Shown here: one piece after another, positions 26,635 through 37,485 of the stretch | Numbering within the stretch: the stretch's first letter is position 1 | Layout of the letters: each line of letters starts with the position of its first letter | Position numbers and translations under genes: made by a program | Notes under the pieces: generated by a model | The model's input: only the letters and a program-made list of their open reading frames with translations | The model's database searches: none | What the model was told of the DNA's origin: nothing | DNA from: Hydrotalea sp. | Lineage (GTDB): Bacteria; Bacteroidota; Bacteroidia; Chitinophagales; Chitinophagaceae | DNA length: 64,000 nt | Direction of reading: 5' to 3' | Assembly: GCA_022402565.1 (NCBI GenBank) | Contig: JAKRSC010000025.1 | Coordinates: 62,001-126,000, forward strand

Positions 26635-29499
26635 ATGAATCCGATCAAACATCTCGAACAAATAAGCCAAGGCTTTATCATTTATGACAATGATGAAATG
26701 ATATTGTTCTGCAATACAGTAGCTGCGGAAATACTAAATGTTAGTAAAGATTGTCTAGGGAAAAAAATAGAGGACATATGGCCAGCATTTGTTAGAGAAA
26801 AAAAACTTCATCCAGATATTCATCATGGATTTGCATTAGCAGCTAATTCAGAATTAAGCAAATTTGAAATAACAAAAGAAAAAGAAAGCACAGGTTTATT
26901 ATTTGAAAAAGTGAACAGTAAAGAAGAGGGGATAATTAATATTAAAATTGATTTTTTACTAGACCACTTACCTCAAGGTATAATTATAGCAGAAAGAATG
27001 TCTCCAAGGTTTTTATATGTAAATCCAATCATTTGTAGCACTTTAGGATATCAAAGAAAGGAACTACTCCAATTAAAATTGAGTGATATCCATCCACCTG
27101 AAGAAATGACAAGGGTTCAAAAATCATTTCAAAATATGGTAGAAGGAGAAATTACCTATGTTCCAAGAATGCTTTTCAAAAGAAAAAATGGAACACTTCT
27201 ACCCATGGATATACATGCAATCAATATCCATTATAAGTCAAAGGAATGTATTTTAGGAATTTTCACAGATATGACCGAAATGGTTGCGAGAGAACAATCT
27301 AACAAAGAAGCATATCAACAAATAAAAAAACAGGAGCAGTTTTTAAAAGAAGCCCAGAAGATAAGTAAAATGGGCATTTGGGAGTACAATTTCGAGAATG
27401 ATGAGCTACTTTGGTCCGATGAGGTGCATGATATATTTGAAACAAATAAGTTTACAGAAAAATTAACTTTAGAATCATTCTTAAACTTTATACACCCAGA
27501 GGATCGAGAAAAAGTCAATGAATCTTACGATAAGCATATTCGTTTTAAAGAAAAATACGACATCATTCATCGTATTATTACAAAAAATGGCAATGTAAAA
27601 TACTTACATGAATCATGTCAAACAAAGTACAATTTTAAAAATGCGCCCGTTAAATCGATAGGAGTTGTAAGAGATATTTCTGAAATCAGATTTCAAGAAT
27701 TAGAGTCTCAAAAGCAAGGTCTCTACTTAAAGCAAATTGCTGAAAATATTGATGAACTTTTCTTTTTAAGAAGTGCAGACTTAAAAGATTTACTTTTTAT
27801 AAATGAAGTATATGAAAGTATGTATCAAAGGCCTGTAGAAGAGGTAAGAAGTAATCCCCAATCATTTGTACAATCAATACACCCAGATGATCTAACCAAA
27901 ATAAAAGAATACTTTAAAACGGGGGAACTAGATACAGAACATAGGATTATAAGACCAAATGGAGAAATTAGATGGCTGCATTCTAAAACCAAATGGGTAA
28001 AAGATAAAGATGGAAACAAAATTGCAAATGTTGGAACTTCTAAAGACATTACCATTGAAAAAAATCAGCGCCTCCTAATAGAAGAAAGAGATGAAAGAAC
28101 AAGGGAAATTACCAACTATGCAAAAATGGTTATTTGGGAGGTAGATAAAAATGGATTATACACTTATGTGAGTGAAAACTGCATAGATATATGGGGTTAT
28201 GATGCATCTGAACTAATTGACAAATTTTATTACTATGAGTTACATCCTTCAGAGAGTCGTGAAGAATTTAAGAAAGCCACTCGTCAAGTTATGACATCAC
28301 ATCAAAATTTTAGTGATTTACATAATAAAATTATTACAAAAGCGGGAACTACTAGATGGATGCAAACAAGCGGAATTCCAACTTATAATGAAAATGGCGA
28401 ATGGAAAGGTTATAGAGGTTCAGATATTGATATTACAGAAAAAAAAGGTATAGAAGATGCTATATATGAAAAAAACAGACAATTAAATATCCTCATACAA
28501 TCAATACCTGGTGCAGTTTTCAGAACTGTACAAGCCGATCCACCAAAATTTACATTTATAAGCGATTATATACAGGAAATTACAGGCATACCTGCTACAA
28601 ACTTTTTAGAAGGCATAACCAATTATAATGACTTGATCGTAGATGAAAGCAAAACTAAACTGTTAGAAACAGTTAGTAAAGCACTAAAAACAAATAAAAG
28701 ATACCAAATCACCTATAGAATAAAAGATATTGCTAATCATTTTAGATGGATTTTGGAAATAGGTGAGTTTGCAACAGTAAATACAAGTATAGATGATTCA
28801 GTAATAGATGGTGTATTGTTTGATATTACTTCTACCGTTAATGCAGAAGAAGAGAAAGTTAAAGCTGTAATGGACGCTACTGATGCTGAAAGAAGTAGAA
28901 TTGCGAGTGAAGTGCATGAAGGATTACAACAGCTCTTAGTTGCTGCAAAAATTAATCTTGAATTAAGCAAACAACAATTACGACTAAAAGAAAATAATGC
29001 TCTGCTTCCAGCCTATAATTTAGTTATTGGACTGATTTCGGATGCTATTCATACAACCAGAAGTATATCTCATAATTTAATGCCAAAACAGGTAAAAGAA
29101 GATGGGCTCATTGCAACTATAAAAAGTATGATTGCTGGTTTTCAACAATCAATTAAAATTAATTTTTATGCCCATGATTTAGATTTAAGAGATGATAACA
29201 TTGGCTTGAATTTGTATAGGATTATACAAGAAGCTATGAATAATATAATCAAACATGCGCATGCAAATAAGGTGAATATTAATCTGACATATGATCATAA
29301 TTTAATTAGCTTAAGTGTAGAAGATAACGGAATTGGATTTGATTATGAAGCCATTAAAAACTCTGGTAAAGGAATAGGTATAAAATCAATAATTAATAGA
29401 GCTAAAGCTATTGGAGCTGAAATAGAAATAAACAGCACACCAAACAATGGAACTTTGTTAATGGTATCTGTTCCATTTGCTAAACAGAGTTTGAAGTAA
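26635..29499 (+). CDS. Multi-PAS sensor histidine kinase (HisKA_3 type), 954 aa
   Basis: A soluble kinase with no TM segment and about six PAS/PAC modules. Their starts are near residues 5, 105, 235, 365, 490 and 615; typical pieces are SKMGIWEYNFENDELLWSDE and the PAC-type GVVRDISEI. The catalytic part has a HisKA_3 H-box (ERSRIASEVHEGLQQ, about 760) and an ATPase domain with N-box QEAMNNIIKHAHA and DNGIGFD. Such kinases usually signal to NarL-type regulators, but none is adjacent. The last PAS plus kinase part is clearly paralogous to the next gene. Upstream lie a Crp/Fnr-type dyad and a strong palindrome. Confidence 0.93.
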   Translation: MNPIKHLEQISQGFIIYDNDEMILFCNTVAAEILNVSKDCLGKKIEDIWPAFVREKKLHPDIHHGFALAANSELSKFEITKEKESTGLLFEKVNSKEEGIINIKIDFLLDHLPQGIIIAERMSPRFLYVNPIICSTLGYQRKELLQLKLSDIHPPEEMTRVQKSFQNMVEGEITYVPRMLFKRKNGTLLPMDIHAINIHYKSKECILGIFTDMTEMVAREQSNKEAYQQIKKQEQFLKEAQKISKMGIWEYNFENDELLWSDEVHDIFETNKFTEKLTLESFLNFIHPEDREKVNESYDKHIRFKEKYDIIHRIITKNGNVKYLHESCQTKYNFKNAPVKSIGVVRDISEIRFQELESQKQGLYLKQIAENIDELFFLRSADLKDLLFINEVYESMYQRPVEEVRSNPQSFVQSIHPDDLTKIKEYFKTGELDTEHRIIRPNGEIRWLHSKTKWVKDKDGNKIANVGTSKDITIEKNQRLLIEERDERTREITNYAKMVIWEVDKNGLYTYVSENCIDIWGYDASELIDKFYYYELHPSESREEFKKATRQVMTSHQNFSDLHNKIITKAGTTRWMQTSGIPTYNENGEWKGYRGSDIDITEKKGIEDAIYEKNRQLNILIQSIPGAVFRTVQADPPKFTFISDYIQEITGIPATNFLEGITNYNDLIVDESKTKLLETVSKALKTNKRYQITYRIKDIANHFRWILEIGEFATVNTSIDDSVIDGVLFDITSTVNAEEEKVKAVMDATDAERSRIASEVHEGLQQLLVAAKINLELSKQQLRLKENNALLPAYNLVIGLISDAIHTTRSISHNLMPKQVKEDGLIATIKSMIAGFQQSIKINFYAHDLDLRDDNIGLNLYRIIQEAMNNIIKHAHANKVNINLTYDHNLISLSVEDNGIGFDYEAIKNSGKGIGIKSIINRAKAIGAEIEINSTPNNGTLLMVSVPFAKQSLK

Positions 29500-29584
29500 T
29501 ATAATCAAGAAAAACAACCATAGAATTATATCAAAGCTTTGTCATTTTCAGTAAATTGCTACAAAAGAGGTAGGTGTTCATATC

Positions 29585-32500
29585 ATGAAAAAGATTTCTA
29601 AAAATATTTATAAAGAGTTTTGTGAGATGTCATCTGTAGGATTTGTTCATCATGAAATGATATATGATTCGGATGGACAAGCCATAGATTATAAATTTTT
29701 AGACGCGAATAAAGCTTATCAAGATATTACGGGTTTCGAACTTAAAAATATCTTAGGAAAAACAATACGTGAAATATTACCAAGCATTTCAGAAGACTCC
29801 TTCAATTGGGTTGAACTATTCGGCAATGTTGTTAAAAATAAAAAGAAAGTAAGCCTTGAGCAATATAGCGCGCCTCTCAAAAAAAGATTCAATCTTGAAG
29901 CACATGCATATAATGAAAGAGAATTTATTGTATTTCTTTATGACCTCTCAGACAAATTCTCAACAAAAGAAGCCAATGAAGAATTTTTTGAATTAAACCC
30001 TGACTTACTTTGTATTGCTGACCTCCAAGGAAATTTTATTAAAGTTAACCAAGCATGGGAGGTTTTATTGGGATATTCTAAAACATTTTTAGAGTGTAGT
30101 AAATTCTTAGACTTTATTCATCCAGATGATTTGGAAGCTACGCTTAGTCAAATGAGTAGCTTAAAAGAGGGAGAAATTGTATTTCGCTTCATAAACAGAT
30201 ATAAGTGCAAAGATGGAACGTACAAATATATTGAATGGCATTCCAGACCAAAAGGAGATTTGATTTACGCAGCGGCAAGAGATGTTTCAGATGTAATCAA
30301 TAGAGAAAAAAGAGCCAAGACTGATCATGATTTTATAAGTTATGTAACAGAAATTGCAACTTCTTATATAAATCTACCTTTAGATGAAATTGAAACTAAT
30401 ATTCAACTTTCTTTAAAAAAGATTGGCGAGTTCTCTAATGCAGATAGGGCATTTATATTTAAGTATGATTGGGATAAAAATATTTGCATCAACACCTATG
30501 AATGGACCCGACTAAATGTTTCTAAATCAATAGCCTCTTTACAAGATGTCAGAAATGCTGAGTTAGATGACCTGCCGGAAAAACACAAGGTCAATAAGCC
30601 ATATCACATTAAAGATGTTAAAAAGCTGTCAAATAAAAGTAGCCTTAAAAAACATCTTGAGGAACAGGGCATTCAATGTGTTGCTACATTCCCAATATAT
30701 CACACCAATAAATGCCTAGGCTTTGTAGGCATAGAGAAGGTTCAATCGAAAGAGTTTTTTACTAATCAAGAAATCCAGCTTTTGCATTTATATGCAAATG
30801 TGGTTTCAAACTTATATCATAGAAGCCGTATTGAATATAAACTTTTAGAAGAAAGAAATAAGCTACAACATGTTTTAAATAGTACGGGAGCTGGCACTTG
30901 GGAATGGGATGTACGTACAGATGAACTTATAATCAACAATGTATGGGCTTCACTAATTGGTTATGACCTAAATGAGTTGTCGTCTGTAATTTTTGAAAAC
31001 TATGCAATCGTAACTTTCCCTACTTGGAAAGGTTTGGTACACCCCGATGATTTACCAAACGCATTAAAAGATATCAACCTTCACTTATTGGGACGAATTA
31101 ACCAGTATAATGTCAATTTCAGAATGAAGCATAAAGCTGGTCATTGGGTTTGGATAAATTCATTAGGTCGTATTACAGAGTTTAATGAACAAGGGAAGGG
31201 AACTAAGATGTATGGTATTCATATAGATCTTACTCAATCAAAAGAAAAAGAAATTGCCGTTCAGGAAAGTGAGACTAAGTATAGAACATTAGCTGACCAT
31301 ACGTTTCATTGGGAATTCTGGATTGATCCAACTGGAAAAGCAGTCTACCATTCTAAGAGTTGCGAAATTTTTACAGGTTTTAGTCCATCTAAATTTTTAA
31401 ATGATAAAAATTTTCTTTTTAGCAGACTACACCCAGAAGACCTTAAAAAATATGAGGAACATCAAGCAGATGCGCTAAAAAATCACAAAGTAACTCATAC
31501 TCAGGATAAAGGTAATCGTTATACACTGCGTTTCAAACACAAAAATGGAGAGTATAAACTATTTCAACACGTAAGTAAACCTGTATATGATCAAAACGGT
31601 TCGTTTTTAGGCATAAGGGGAACCAATATTGATATTACTGAACAAGAAATATTAAGAGAAAAAGCAGCTCAAAGTGAAGAGAAATATAGAAGCTTATTCG
31701 ATGAAAGTCCTTTACCTCTCTACGTCTTTTCGCAAGACAACTTTAAAATACTAAATGCAAACAAAGCAGTTGAAAATTTATTTGGATATAGTAAGGAAGA
31801 ATTATTGAAAATGACTGCGTTGGATATTAGAGATAAGAATGAAGCTAATAGGCTCACTGATAAGCTCAAAAATGAAGCTTCAGAGGAATACAGCTATTTT
31901 GGTGTTTGGCGATACCTAACAAAAGAAGGAAAAACTATTATTGCAGATAAACATTCTAAATTAATTGACTACGAAGGCGCACCCGCCCGACTAACCATGA
32001 TTCATGATATTACTGAACAGTTCCATTTACAAAAAGAAATAGAAGAAAGTAAAAACTTATTGTCTTCCATTTTTGAGAATAGTGGCACTCTTATTTATAT
32101 GAAAGATAAACATGGTAGATATACCATGGTTAACAGACTATGGGAAGAAACAGCAGAAATAGAAAGAGCTAGGGTTATAGGAAAAACCGACTGGGAATTA
32201 TTCAATGAAGAAACAGCCATGCAGTTTGTTAACAATGATCAAGATGTTTTATTTACAGGAATATCAAAAGAGGCTGAAGAAATACTCACTAAAAATGGTG
32301 ATAGCAGGTATTTCATCACTATAAAATTCCCTATAAAAAATGCTGAAAATGAAATTGTGGGCATCTGTGGCATTAGTACAGAAATTACTGATAGAAAATA
32401 TTCTGAAGAAGCCATTAGAAAATTAAGCAGAGCAGTTGAGCAAAGTCCAGCCAGTATTGTAATAACAGATACTCTTGGCAATATTGAATATGTCAACAAA

Positions 32501-35017
32501 AGATTCACTGAAATTACTGGCTATACGTTTAAGGAGGTAGTAAATAAAAATCCAAGGATATTAAAGTCGGGTGATAAATCGAAACAAGATTATGAAATAC
32601 TTTGGGAAAAAATTACAAATGGAGGAGAGTGGAAAGGTGAATTCCAAAAAAGGAAAAAAGATGGTACCCTGTTTTGGGAATCCGCAACGATTTCTGGAAT
32701 CAAAGATGAAAATGGAATTATAACCCATTTTCTTGGTGTAAAAGAAGATATTACTGAAAGAAAGCAAAACGAAAAACTACTGAGAGAAAATGAAGAAACT
32801 TTCAGAAAATTATATGAAGATACCAAAGACCCTATTCTATTAATGAAAGGCGGTAAATTTGTTAGCTGCAACAATGCTGCTGTTGATATGATGGAGGCTT
32901 CGAGTAAAGAAGCTTTACTTGGAAGTACACCAAAAGACATCTCTCCTGAAAATCAGCCTGATGGTACACCTTCAGAAGATCTTGCTAAAGAATATATTCA
33001 AGAGGCAATTGAAAAAGGTTATAAAAGATTTGAATGGTTATCAATAACATTAAAAGGTAACTTAATTTATCAGGAAGTTACCCTTATGCCTATTACTTTA
33101 AAAGGGGAAGAATTGTTACATGTTACTTGGCGTGATATCTCTGAAAGAAAAGAAGCTGAGCTTAGAATTATTAAAAGTGAATCAAGGTATCGTTTATTGG
33201 CAGAAAATGCATCTGATGTAATTTGGGTACTTAATTTGAGTAAAAACAAATTTACTTATATCAGTCCTTCTATTTATGAATTAAGAGGATTAACCGTGGA
33301 GGAAGCGTTAGCTGAGAAAATGGAAGACTCTATGACTCCTGAGTCTTTTAAACATTTTCAAGAAAGAACCTCGGCCAATATCATGGAATTCATTTCTCAG
33401 AAAGGTCAAAATGATTTTCATGAAATCAATGAAATTCAGCAACCATGTAAAGATGGCCGCATTATTTGGGTGGAAGTATCTACCAGATTTTCTTTTACTG
33501 AAGAGGGTGATATTGAAGTAGTAGGAGTTAGTAGAAATATTGAAGAAAGAAAAAAAGTTGAATTAGAACGTATAGCTTATGCCAATAGCATTAAAGAAAG
33601 TAAAGAACAATTAGAAGAACTTGCCGAAAATAGCAGAACAGTAGTTTGGGAAATTGACTTGACAGGTACTTACAAATTTGTGAGTAGAGTAGCCTCAAAA
33701 GTGTACGGTTATGAACCTGAAGAAATTATAGGAAAGAAAACGATTTTTGACTTGCATCCAGAAAAAGGGAAACAAGCATTTATTGAGAAAATTACGTCTT
33801 TCAAAGATCAGCCTGAACTAGGAATAAATGTAGAAAACCCCATACAAACAAAATCGGGTAAAATAATATGGGTAAACTCAAATGGCCTTCCAGTAAGAGA
33901 TGAATTAGGGGATATCATTGGCTATAGAGGAACAGATGTAGATATAACAGTACGTAAAGAAGCAGAAATTGCAATTGAAGAAAAGAATAAACAATTAAGC
34001 CTTGTTATTGATAACATACCAGGTGCCGTTTTCAATGCAAAAAATGACCAAAATTTTACTGTTACATTTATTAGCCATTTTATTGAAAATATAACTGGTT
34101 ATAAACCTGAAGAAATCAATCGTGATAAAGTCATAAGTTTCATTGATTTGGTACACCACGACGATCTACCAAAAAGAGCCAAAGCAATGGAAGATGCTTA
34201 TAATGAAAGAAGAAAATATACATGTAGTTATAAAATGCTTAATAAATCTGGCAACTTTCACTGGGTCTACGAAATTGGAGAGTTTAAGTTTGAAGAAGAA
34301 GCATCATTTCATGAAATAAATGTAGATGGCATTTTATTTGACATTACAGAAAAAATTGCTGCCGAAGAAGAAAAAGTAACTGCAGTTTTAGCTGCTACTG
34401 ATGAGGAGAGAAGCAGAATTGCACACGAATTACATGAAGGTCTTCAACAAACACTTGTTGCGGCTAAAATGAACTTAGAATTATTACAAAAAGAAATTGA
34501 TTTGCTAAGTGCAGGTACACAATCCAACTTCGATAAAGGATTAGAACTTTTAAGAGATGGTATCAAAGAAACAAGAAGTATCTCCCATTCATTAGTACCA
34601 AAACAAGTAAAAGAAGTTGGACTTGTAGCTGCGATTGAGAACCTCACAACGAATATTGGTAAAAAAATTAACTGCAGCTATTATTATCAAAATGATTTAG
34701 AAATATTGAACGATGCAACGGCATTGAACTTATTTAGAATTGTTCAAGAGTCGGTTACAAACGTTTTAAAACATGCTAAGGCGACAAAATTATATATTAA
34801 CCTTACCAAAGAAAACAACTTCCTGATCTTGACTATTGAAGACAATGGACTTGGATTTGATGTTGAATCATTAAATAAGAGTGGAAAAGGCATTGGTCTA
34901 CTAGCCATGAAAAACAGAGCTGTAGCAATTGGCGCCAGTATGGATATCAGTTCAGAAATAGGTAAGGGCACATTGATTTCAATAGAAGTACCGATTTCCG
35001 AAAAAGATGAAGCTTAA
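29585..35017 (+). CDS. Giant multi-PAS/GAF sensor histidine kinase, 1810 aa
   Basis: A soluble kinase. By eye: two PAS modules (about 1-240), one GAF domain (about 245-410; FSNADRAFIFKYDWDKN, CVATFPIYHTNKCLGFVGIE), then nine more PAS/PAC modules (about 415-1590), for example SRAVEQSPASIVITDTLGNI. A HisKA_3 domain (ERSRIAHELHEGLQQ, about 1605) and an ATPase (QESVTNVLKHAKATK, EDNGLGFD) end it. The C-terminal quarter mirrors the previous gene, so the two arose by tandem duplication. There is no adjacent response regulator. The sensed signal is unknown; PAS count is approximate. Confidence 0.93.
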   Translation: MKKISKNIYKEFCEMSSVGFVHHEMIYDSDGQAIDYKFLDANKAYQDITGFELKNILGKTIREILPSISEDSFNWVELFGNVVKNKKKVSLEQYSAPLKKRFNLEAHAYNEREFIVFLYDLSDKFSTKEANEEFFELNPDLLCIADLQGNFIKVNQAWEVLLGYSKTFLECSKFLDFIHPDDLEATLSQMSSLKEGEIVFRFINRYKCKDGTYKYIEWHSRPKGDLIYAAARDVSDVINREKRAKTDHDFISYVTEIATSYINLPLDEIETNIQLSLKKIGEFSNADRAFIFKYDWDKNICINTYEWTRLNVSKSIASLQDVRNAELDDLPEKHKVNKPYHIKDVKKLSNKSSLKKHLEEQGIQCVATFPIYHTNKCLGFVGIEKVQSKEFFTNQEIQLLHLYANVVSNLYHRSRIEYKLLEERNKLQHVLNSTGAGTWEWDVRTDELIINNVWASLIGYDLNELSSVIFENYAIVTFPTWKGLVHPDDLPNALKDINLHLLGRINQYNVNFRMKHKAGHWVWINSLGRITEFNEQGKGTKMYGIHIDLTQSKEKEIAVQESETKYRTLADHTFHWEFWIDPTGKAVYHSKSCEIFTGFSPSKFLNDKNFLFSRLHPEDLKKYEEHQADALKNHKVTHTQDKGNRYTLRFKHKNGEYKLFQHVSKPVYDQNGSFLGIRGTNIDITEQEILREKAAQSEEKYRSLFDESPLPLYVFSQDNFKILNANKAVENLFGYSKEELLKMTALDIRDKNEANRLTDKLKNEASEEYSYFGVWRYLTKEGKTIIADKHSKLIDYEGAPARLTMIHDITEQFHLQKEIEESKNLLSSIFENSGTLIYMKDKHGRYTMVNRLWEETAEIERARVIGKTDWELFNEETAMQFVNNDQDVLFTGISKEAEEILTKNGDSRYFITIKFPIKNAENEIVGICGISTEITDRKYSEEAIRKLSRAVEQSPASIVITDTLGNIEYVNKRFTEITGYTFKEVVNKNPRILKSGDKSKQDYEILWEKITNGGEWKGEFQKRKKDGTLFWESATISGIKDENGIITHFLGVKEDITERKQNEKLLRENEETFRKLYEDTKDPILLMKGGKFVSCNNAAVDMMEASSKEALLGSTPKDISPENQPDGTPSEDLAKEYIQEAIEKGYKRFEWLSITLKGNLIYQEVTLMPITLKGEELLHVTWRDISERKEAELRIIKSESRYRLLAENASDVIWVLNLSKNKFTYISPSIYELRGLTVEEALAEKMEDSMTPESFKHFQERTSANIMEFISQKGQNDFHEINEIQQPCKDGRIIWVEVSTRFSFTEEGDIEVVGVSRNIEERKKVELERIAYANSIKESKEQLEELAENSRTVVWEIDLTGTYKFVSRVASKVYGYEPEEIIGKKTIFDLHPEKGKQAFIEKITSFKDQPELGINVENPIQTKSGKIIWVNSNGLPVRDELGDIIGYRGTDVDITVRKEAEIAIEEKNKQLSLVIDNIPGAVFNAKNDQNFTVTFISHFIENITGYKPEEINRDKVISFIDLVHHDDLPKRAKAMEDAYNERRKYTCSYKMLNKSGNFHWVYEIGEFKFEEEASFHEINVDGILFDITEKIAAEEEKVTAVLAATDEERSRIAHELHEGLQQTLVAAKMNLELLQKEIDLLSAGTQSNFDKGLELLRDGIKETRSISHSLVPKQVKEVGLVAAIENLTTNIGKKINCSYYYQNDLEILNDATALNLFRIVQESVTNVLKHAKATKLYINLTKENNFLILTIEDNGLGFDVESLNKSGKGIGLLAMKNRAVAIGASMDISSEIGKGTLISIEVPISEKDEA

Positions 35018-35031
35018 AATAGGCGCTTAAG

Positions 35032-35057
35032 TTGAATTACAGATATTTGCAATTCAA
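35032..35057 (+). promoter_or_regulatory. Inverted repeat around a -7-like element before the MBL gene
   Basis: TTGAATT (35032-35038) and AATTCAA (35051-35057) flank GATATTTG (35042-35049), one mismatch from TAnnTTTG. An operator overlapping the core promoter is possible. Confidence 0.35.
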
Positions 35058-35066
35058 TGTTTAGAG

Positions 35067-35807
35067 ATGAAATTAATTCCATTATCGGAGGGAAGTTTTA
35101 CTATTGATGCAACTAAAGTGTTTGTTCCATTTGATACTTCAAAAGATTCACTTCAAGAAAGGAATAAAGGTAGTTTATTAGTTGAAGTACAACCCTTTCT
35201 AATAATTACTGCTTCAGACATTATTTTATTAGATACTGGGCTTGGATTTAGTATAAATGGACAAATGCAGATTCATAAAAATTTAGCGGAACATGGAATC
35301 AATCCCAATGATATTACCAAAGTATTACTCTCTCATTTACATAAAGATCATGCAGGTGGAGTAAGCTTTAGAAACAGGTTTGGTCATTATGAAGCTTCAT
35401 TTCCTAAAGCAACTTATTTTGTTCAAGAAAGAGAATTAAATAATGCTTATGAAGTTGGCTTCCCTTCTTATATGCCTGAAGAACTAAGTATTTTAGATGA
35501 CACCAATAGGGTTGTTCTATTGAAAGATGATGAGGGATGGATTGATCAATATATTCATTATCAAGTTACTCATGGACACAGCAAGTTTCATCAAGTTTTT
35601 TCGATACATAATGATAACAATATTCTTTTTTTTGGGGGTGATGATGCGCCTCAACTATCACAAATGAAAAATAGATTTGTAGCGAAATACGATTATGATG
35701 GAAAGAAGTGTATGGAATTAAGAAGAGACTGGTGGGAAAAAGGTCAGCAAGAACATTGGACTTTTCTTTTTTACCATGATATTGCTAGTCCAAATATTAG
35801 CCTGTAA
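35067..35807 (+). CDS. MBL-fold metallo-hydrolase
   Basis: A 246-aa metallo-beta-lactamase-fold enzyme with the di-metal motif HLHKDH in VLLSHLHKDHAGGV, an earlier Asp in IILLDTGLG, and later ligands in VTHGHSKFHQVFSI and FFGGDDAPQ. It has no signal peptide. Families with this layout include lactonases and other hydrolases; the substrate cannot be read. It follows the giant kinase by 49 bp and has its own inverted repeat, so it may be separately regulated. Confidence 0.85.
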   Translation: MKLIPLSEGSFTIDATKVFVPFDTSKDSLQERNKGSLLVEVQPFLIITASDIILLDTGLGFSINGQMQIHKNLAEHGINPNDITKVLLSHLHKDHAGGVSFRNRFGHYEASFPKATYFVQERELNNAYEVGFPSYMPEELSILDDTNRVVLLKDDEGWIDQYIHYQVTHGHSKFHQVFSIHNDNNILFFGGDDAPQLSQMKNRFVAKYDYDGKKCMELRRDWWEKGQQEHWTFLFYHDIASPNISL

Positions 35808-35882
35808 GTTCAAATCATTAGTATAGTTTTAACCAGCTATACCCTATTTTTTGCGTAATCTTGCTCATAATTTATTCATTGA

Positions 35883-37478
35883 ATGAATACAGACTTTCTC
35901 ATCATAGGCTCGGGAATTGCGGGATTGAGTTATGCAATTAAAACTGCTGAAAAATTTCCGGATTCAACTATCACCATCATCACAAAAACACGTAGTGATG
36001 AAACCAATACAAAATATGCACAAGGTGGTATTGCAGGAGTATGGGATCAAGATAATGATAGTCATCAAAAACATATTGAAGACACACTAATTGCAGGAGA
36101 TGGATTATGTAAAGAAGATATTGTAGCACTGGTTGTTAAAGAAGGAACCGATCGAATAAAAGAAATGATTGAATGGGGTGCAAAATTTGATCGACATGAA
36201 GATGGTTTATACAAATTAGGAAAAGAGGGCGGACACAGTGAGCACAGAATTCTACACCACAAAGATGTTACTGGACAAGAAATAGAAAGAGCGTTATTAC
36301 AAGCAATTGAACAGTATAAAAATATTCAAATTATAAATCACTGTTTTGTAGTTGATTTAATCACGCAACACCATCTTGGATTTCTAGTTACAAAATCAAC
36401 TCCAACTATAACATGTTATGGTGTATATGCATTGAATTTACAAACCAATGAAATTGAAACCATTCTTTCTCGAGTAACACTCTTAGCAACAGGTGGATGT
36501 GGCCAAGCTTATAGAACTACAACGAATCCTACAATTGCTACGGGTGACGGTATAGCCATGGTCTATAGAGCTAAAGGAAGAATTGAAAACATGGAATTTA
36601 TTCAATTCCACCCTACCGCACTTTTTGAACCTGGGGTTTCTCCATCATTCTTAATTACTGAAGCAGTTAGAGGCGATGGTGGGATTCTCAGAAACAATCG
36701 TGGTGAAGCCTTCATGGAGAAATATGATAGTAGAAAAGATTTAGCGCCAAGAGATATTGTTGCTAGAGCTATTGACCAAGAAATGAAGAAGAACGGTACT
36801 GAACATGTTTATCTCGATTGCAGACATCTGGACCAAGCAAAATTTGCCGCTCACTTTCCTAACATTTTAGAAAAATGTAAGTCAATTGGTATTGATCCTT
36901 TCCATCAAATGATACCCGTTGCACCAGCCGCACATTATTCGTGTGGAGGTATTCAAACAGATGCAGAAGGTAAAACCTCTATTCATCGTTTATTTGCATG
37001 TGGCGAATGTGCCAGTACTGGACTACATGGTGCCAATCGTTTAGCTAGTAATTCTCTATTAGAAGCATTGGTATTTGCACATAGATGTGCTGAAAGCAGC
37101 AGTAACATATATAACTCAACTTCTTTTGAAAAAAATATTCCAGCATGGAATACAAAGGGCACATCTGAGCCAAAAGAAATGATTTTAATCACACAAAGTT
37201 TGAAAGAATTACAACTCATCATGAGCGATTATGTAGGAATTGTAAGAACAGATGTTCGTTTACAAAGAGCCATGAAAAGACTGGATTTACTTTTTGAAGA
37301 AACAGAAGAGTTATACAGATCAACAAAGGTTTCCCCACAGTTATGTGAATTGAGGAACCTGATAACTGTTGGTTATTTAATAGTAAAGGGTGCACAATTT
37401 AGAAAAGAAAGCAGGGGGCTGCACTACAATACTGATCATCCTGAGAAAAGCAACTTATTACAAAACATTGTATTATAA
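35883..37478 (+). CDS. nadB: L-aspartate oxidase
   Basis: A 531-aa FAD enzyme making iminoaspartate for NAD synthesis. Marks are the N-terminal dinucleotide motif FLIIGSGIAGLSYAIKTA, the TKYAQGGIAGVWDQDNDSHQKHIEDTLIAGDGLC region, the EGGHSEHRILHHKDVTG active-site segment, FIQFHPTALFEPG, and HYSCGGIQTDAEGKTSIHRLFACGECASTGLHGANRLASNSL-type features (seen in part as GLHGANRLASNSLLEAL). Length is normal. nadA and nadC are not in the window. Confidence 0.95.
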   Translation: MNTDFLIIGSGIAGLSYAIKTAEKFPDSTITIITKTRSDETNTKYAQGGIAGVWDQDNDSHQKHIEDTLIAGDGLCKEDIVALVVKEGTDRIKEMIEWGAKFDRHEDGLYKLGKEGGHSEHRILHHKDVTGQEIERALLQAIEQYKNIQIINHCFVVDLITQHHLGFLVTKSTPTITCYGVYALNLQTNEIETILSRVTLLATGGCGQAYRTTTNPTIATGDGIAMVYRAKGRIENMEFIQFHPTALFEPGVSPSFLITEAVRGDGGILRNNRGEAFMEKYDSRKDLAPRDIVARAIDQEMKKNGTEHVYLDCRHLDQAKFAAHFPNILEKCKSIGIDPFHQMIPVAPAAHYSCGGIQTDAEGKTSIHRLFACGECASTGLHGANRLASNSLLEALVFAHRCAESSSNIYNSTSFEKNIPAWNTKGTSEPKEMILITQSLKELQLIMSDYVGIVRTDVRLQRAMKRLDLLFEETEELYRSTKVSPQLCELRNLITVGYLIVKGAQFRKESRGLHYNTDHPEKSNLLQNIVL

Positions 37479-37485
37479 AATTGTC

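Noticed and set aside
29520-29584. CAAAGCTTTG palindrome before the 1810-aa kinase as another Crp/Fnr site
   Set aside because: It lacks TGA-N6-TCA half-sites and no convincing -7 element follows, so it is not part of the proposed regulon.
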